Below, one piece after another: positions 59,655 to 64,000 of a DNA stretch of 64,000 nt. The stretch comes from Euptelea pleiosperma (taxonomy: Eukaryota; Streptophyta; Magnoliopsida; Ranunculales; Eupteleaceae). The notes beneath the pieces are model-generated. The model was given only the letters and a program-made list of their open reading frames with translations. It was not told where the DNA came from and made no database searches. The position numbers were made by a program, and so were the translations under genes. The stretch's first letter is position 1. The number at the start of each line of letters is the position of its first letter. The DNA is taken from positions 39,259-103,258 of the forward strand of contig JASUTR010000107.1 of NCBI GenBank assembly GCA_035048495.1, read 5' to 3'.

Positions 59655-61729
59655 GATAGTTTAATCTAACCTGGGGAAAATCATGATTCATCTTTGGATG
59701 ATACTCACAATGTTCAACCTAGTTCTGAGATCCATGCCAGGTCACCTTCTGTTTGTGAAAATCACTAGATGATAGAAGCTATTCATAGCCCAACCTTAAG
59801 GGTAATAGTGAGTAATAGAAAGTTATTTGCAGACATTTCTATTTGGTCTACATACAACTATTGAGGAACAGCCTCATCTAAACTTAAATGTTCAACCGAA
59901 TTCTGAGATCCATGATTGGTCCCCTTTCTGTTTGTGAAAATCACAAGATTTGGTTGGTAGTGCTCCATTGAACCATCTTTGTGACAAATTTTGTATTGCC
60001 AATTAGAGGGCATGAAATCGGCGCACTTGACATATCCCAAAATTCGTCTATCCAAGATACAACTCAACTGGATGGACCAAAAAAAGATATTGTTGTTTCT
60101 TATTCACAAGATTTTCTGTAGATATAAACTCTTAATTTCTCTTCATGTTTAGTTGTAGGAACATATTAGTTACTTTCTACATTTTTGGTTTCCATAATTA
60201 TCCTCAATTAGATCTTTATAACCATATCACGAAATTACACTAGAGGAAATAGATTTTTTGTAGTTTTTCTACTTCACATAGAAGAGCATATTCGTTCGAA
60301 AGTCAAGACTCATGTGTTCTATGATTCTTTTTGAGGATCTTATTAGAAATTTTGATTTAGTTAAAGCTAGTACCTAGGAAAGTGCAATCGTGCAGCACAC
60401 TCTGCACACTAAGCTTTACATCTATATTTGCCTGTAAGAATCTTATTGAGTAAGCTAACTATAATTATTCTTTTCTCTGTTGATGATTCATGCTGTTAAC
60501 TTCATTGTAGAGAAATAATCTCATCCGTTCTACCGAAATAATCTGACAATAGTATATCTCATCACCATTCACAATAATTTCTCAACAACTTACAGCCCCA
60601 CAGTGAATTTGAATTGATCTTAACCACTCTTCCTTCAAAAAATACTCATAAATCTTTACCCTCCTATCATGGTATCAAGGACTATCTCAAAACCCAGCCA
60701 ACAACATATAAAAGCCCAGGTATGTTTAAACTTTAAACTCATACACACTTGTAATGCCAGAAACTAGAATATGTGGGTGATATTTGCTCTATTTGTTAAC
60801 ATGAAAGAAACCACATTTTTGATGGATTGAGGCCCTCATTCTTGTTTGTTTTCTGTTAATATTATATTGTTATTTATGTGTGTTGACAGGGTATGCTTCA
60901 AGTTGCTTATCTTTGGCACTGCAATTTGATTAGATGCTGAAATAATAGCCTTATAATCATGCTCTCGGTCGTACAAGTGGTATTTCATATTGCACCATAG
61001 AATGAAATTGTACTTCTTCATACCTACGTCACATTCAGATGGGTTTAGAGCATCCAATCAAGTGGCTATATCTAGTACTTACCCATGCCCTAAAATTAAC
61101 CCACTTGGACGATCTTAACCATCCTGTATATGGACTTCTTTTTCTGAACTGTTAATCAGATGGTCCAAGAAAAAAAGTCTACTTGGTAAATGGTTTGGAT
61201 CATTCCATTAGATTGTGAGCAAATCCAAGATGGGATCCATTCATTGATGCATAGTAATTTGCATTTAAAAATCAACTTTTTATTGCTTAGCACAATGGGG
61301 TTGGCCACAACCTAGAAACTATTGACACCTCTATAACCATTTTCAATTTTGTTTGAGTTCTCTAATTAAATGTAAGCATGTTTCTTTGATGACTGGCATT
61401 TTAAAACAATTCTCTGGAGGATTCATCTTTTTATTAATTTATTTGCTTATTTGATTTATGGAGCCAAGTACATTTATGAATACATACATATCAAAAAGAA
61501 AAACATAAACCATAATTTTTCTTCATTCCATTAAACACATCTCACAAAGAAGATGGGTGTGTGGACAAGGAAATAGAACTTAGTTCTGAGTCTAATTGAT
61601 TGGATCTTCATGATCAATTGATTGGACACTACAGAATATAAAATACACAATTTAAGATTTAAAATTTGATGTCATTTCTTGCTTTCAAAATTCCTTGCAA
61701 CTTATGTGTTCTAATGTAATGTTGCACAG

Positions 61730-61773
61730 ATCCATTTCATGAGGTGAAGAGGAAGAGGGACAAGAAGAAAGAG
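61730..61773 (+). pseudogene. GIP1: GIP1-like fragment, unit 3 (first exon seen; runs off the window)
   Basis: The exon encoding PFHEVKRKRDKKKE with the same acceptor and GTATGC donor is present. Exon b would fall just beyond 64000, so the state of the premature stop in this copy cannot be judged here. Confidence 0.88.
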
Positions 61774-62233
61774 GTATGCTGTGTATGAACCCTTGCAGAT
61801 TTATAATCAAGTGTTTTATGTCGAAGTGCACATAATCTGTGTTCATATTGGCTGAGCTTATGATGATCATTTTTTTTCTTCGGAATCACCTGTTTTTATT
61901 TTTTAACAATTGTGTTAGACTGTTAATTTTTTTTTTGATAAGTGTCATGTTATAATGTTAATTACCTGCTCAATCTTATTTTCTTACAAGACTAGGTTGC
62001 GGTCCTCTCTTGTAGGATGTGCATTTCCTTTTTTTTTTCTCCTCTAAAAATACAGTATTCTTTCATGTGGTTGTGAACAAAAATGAAAATTGATTCCACC
62101 CTTTAATGTAATCTTAAGGATGCCAACTTGAATAACTTAAGATTTTGCAAAAATGAATTTATAATTTGGGTCTTAAAATGTTGTTTTTTTTGGCAAGGTT
62201 TGTGTTAATAATGAAAATTCATGATAATATTTG

Positions 62234-62554
62234 GGGTAGACCCTATTGGCAAAGAACATATATAGTGGAAGACTGGAATCTTTGCACGCCCCAACAGATG
62301 CCAAAAGCTTGAATAAATTGCTGTCAAATCCAATCCCAGAAATCACAATGAAGAAGACGGTGGTTGAGTGTTTCATGACAATTTTTGCAAAAGGTAACAA
62401 ATATTGGGCATGATTTCCTATGACTTATCAAGTGATCAACCATAAGAATTTTGTTAAGGGATGTTGACCATAGAACAAATGCCACTTTAGGTGAAACCTC
62501 CACAAAAACCTCGTTTGTAAGGAAGATTTACTAGAATCCATAAGAGCGGATACA
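62234..62554 (-). pseudogene. LINE zf-RVT fragment, unit 3
   Basis: Copy of 11140-11460. Confidence 0.7.
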
Positions 62555-62868
62555 AAAAATGGACAAATTTTTTTCCTTCCGGCATTTCAAAAATGCGTCT
62601 TCCTTTACATTATCCAATACCTTAACCTCTTTCTAATCATGTAGTTGTATTCTAAAAAGTGGATTGCAAACAACTCAATCTTTGAGCTTCTCAAAATAAC
62701 ATGATATAACACTGCAATATCATAAAGAGGAGAAACATTCAAGTGGACTTTAGATTCGTCATACCATTAATCTTCTCAAAATGTAACTCTTTTGCCCGAT
62801 CCCACTTTCAATTGAACTCCTGTGTTCATCACATATTAGTTATTCCTTTCCATACACAACTTTGCTTT

Positions 62869-63260
62869 TGTAGAGCTTTTGGATTGCATTGCCAGTCCTA
62901 AGCTTTTGGAGAGGTATTCCGTTTGACATGCTGGGAGCTGTGGAAAGAAGAAATCGTCAGATATTCAAAGAGAAGGAGGCCGCGTTTGAAGAGATTGTTA
63001 TGAGCGTCAAAGCTACACTGTATCATTGGGGTTCAGTTATTCCTGAACTTCAAGGGTTTAGAATCTTTAGATTTGAGGATTTTGTATTTCGGTGGGTGTG
63101 TTTGATTTTGTAGTTGTTAGCTCTTCTTGTTGGGCTGCCTTTGGGAGGTGGGGTTTTTTTGGTTGTTGTCTTTTGGCTTGGCCTTTTCCGCTACTGTATA
63201 GTTTCTTTTTGGGTCCTTCTAGGTCATGTCTTTAATTCAAATCTTTTACCTATCAAAAAA
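62869..63260 (+). mobile_element. LINE 3' end with ORF2 C-terminus, unit 3
   Basis: Copy of 11775-12166 (open frame 62889-63113). Confidence 0.75.
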
Positions 63261-63603
63261 ATTCATTAATTCCAACTCATGCCTTCCAAATACAAACACC
63301 ACATAAAGAATTCAACACATTGTTGGATACCCCAAATTTTGACTTCTATATTTACTTTCAATACTTCTCAAAGGCTTTGAAAGCCCCATACCTTGAAAAG
63401 CCACCTGCTCCAAAACAGCTATTCATCAATCCCGAAGGTCTCAAAACTAGACCTCTTGTTTCCTTTGGGTAATAAACCATATTCCAAATCCACTAAATGC
63501 TACTTCTTTTCATCTACTTTATTATGGTAGGAATTTTCTTTTCAATACCTAATGTTGATATATACATGGTCATGTACCCACATCGGGAATGGGGACTGGA
63601 GAG

Positions 63604-63642
63604 CTTCTTCTTCTTCTTCTTCTTCTCTCTCTCCTCTCTCTC
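63604..63642 (+). repeat. (CTT)n(CT)n compound microsatellite, unit 3
   Basis: One base shorter than in units 1 and 2, with a CTCC interruption in place of CTCTC. Confidence 0.9.
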
Positions 63643-64000
63643 GATTTGTTTGGGGACCAGAGAACTTTCGATCTTGATTTGAGTTTTTTATAGTTTTTTT
63701 ACCACACAGCTTGGCCTTTTTTTATTATTATTGTTATTATAAAAGAATTGCTGTAATTCGGTACAATATGAAATTATAGTGATTTAACAAATTGACTGAA
63801 TTAATTGGGTTGAATTCATGCTGAAGTTTTATATTTTCTATATATAGTTATGCTTTGTTTCTTGCCAAAATTCCGCATAAATTCGTTCAAATTTTTGGAA
63901 TTTGGGGAATTTTAAGACCAATGCTTTAATATTTAGTTTCATTTATCTATGTTCATTAAAGGAATTGGATGCGTAAAAAAATGGATTTGATTATTTTGAA

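Larger units (their letters stand above)
53596..64000. repeat. Large tandem unit 3, right part (runs off the window)
   Basis: From the CTAT at 53596-53599 the sequence is again collinear with unit 1 from 1978 and with unit 2 from 24861 (offset +28735 to unit 2). It keeps unit 2's version of the module array. It carries the MITE, the PPPDE pseudogene, the LINE relics and GIP1-like exon 2, and leaves the window before exon 3. Confidence 0.95.

Overview
This is nuclear DNA from a flowering plant. It is AT-rich, intron-bearing and full of transposon debris. The organism type follows from exons of a plant-specific GIP1-like protein, plant LINE, CACTA and Ty3/gypsy relics, and a nuclear copy of the plant mitochondrial nad7 gene. 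I cannot name the species. I see no intact host gene and no intact transposon.

Layout: the window is a large tandem repeat with a unit of about 22.4 kb. Unit 1 is 1-22886 (the window opens inside the array), unit 2 is 22887-45251, and unit 3 runs from 45252 past the window end. Units 1 and 2 are almost identical. Unit 3 carries 6.37 kb (47230-53599) that units 1 and 2 lack. The shorter junction falls on a 4-bp CTAT microhomology.

Order inside a unit (unit 1 coordinates): AT-rich intron-like DNA (1-1915); start of an LTR-like sequence (1916); a 2.1-kb repeat module bearing a CACTA terminus and palindromic subterminal repeats (1982-3961); a Ty3/gypsy patch found only in unit 1 (3962-4853); two LINE 3' ends (4854-5382); a foldback MITE (5678-6019); a pseudogene fragment of a PPPDE/DeSI-like protease (6199-6727); minus-strand LINE RT (6787-7107); LINE ORF1 relic (8128-8560); eight correctly phased exons of a GIP1-like gene (10636-18058), whose introns hold LINE, RTE and SINE-like relics; unassigned AT-rich DNA; a palindromic minisatellite (19807-20157); and a CACTA-type 5' end with TATA box and leader (20561-21196), which leads into the next unit.

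The extra part of unit 3 holds a gypsy-type LTR fragment, the N-terminal part of a CACTA transposase with an in-frame stop, a mitochondrial nad7 exon fragment, and two extra head-to-tail copies of the 2.1-kb module.

How the parts relate: the GIP1-like fragment lacks its first exon and its C-terminal exon(s), and both complete copies share one in-frame TGA. The protease fragment has frameshifts and two in-frame TGAs. Both host gene fragments share orientation and lie between CACTA-type end sequences. This suits capture by a transposon followed by segmental tandem duplication, but no matching 3' CACTA terminus is visible, so capture remains an inference. The near-identity of 22-kb units and a burst of single-base indels in the last 630 bases mean that assembly error must also be excluded.
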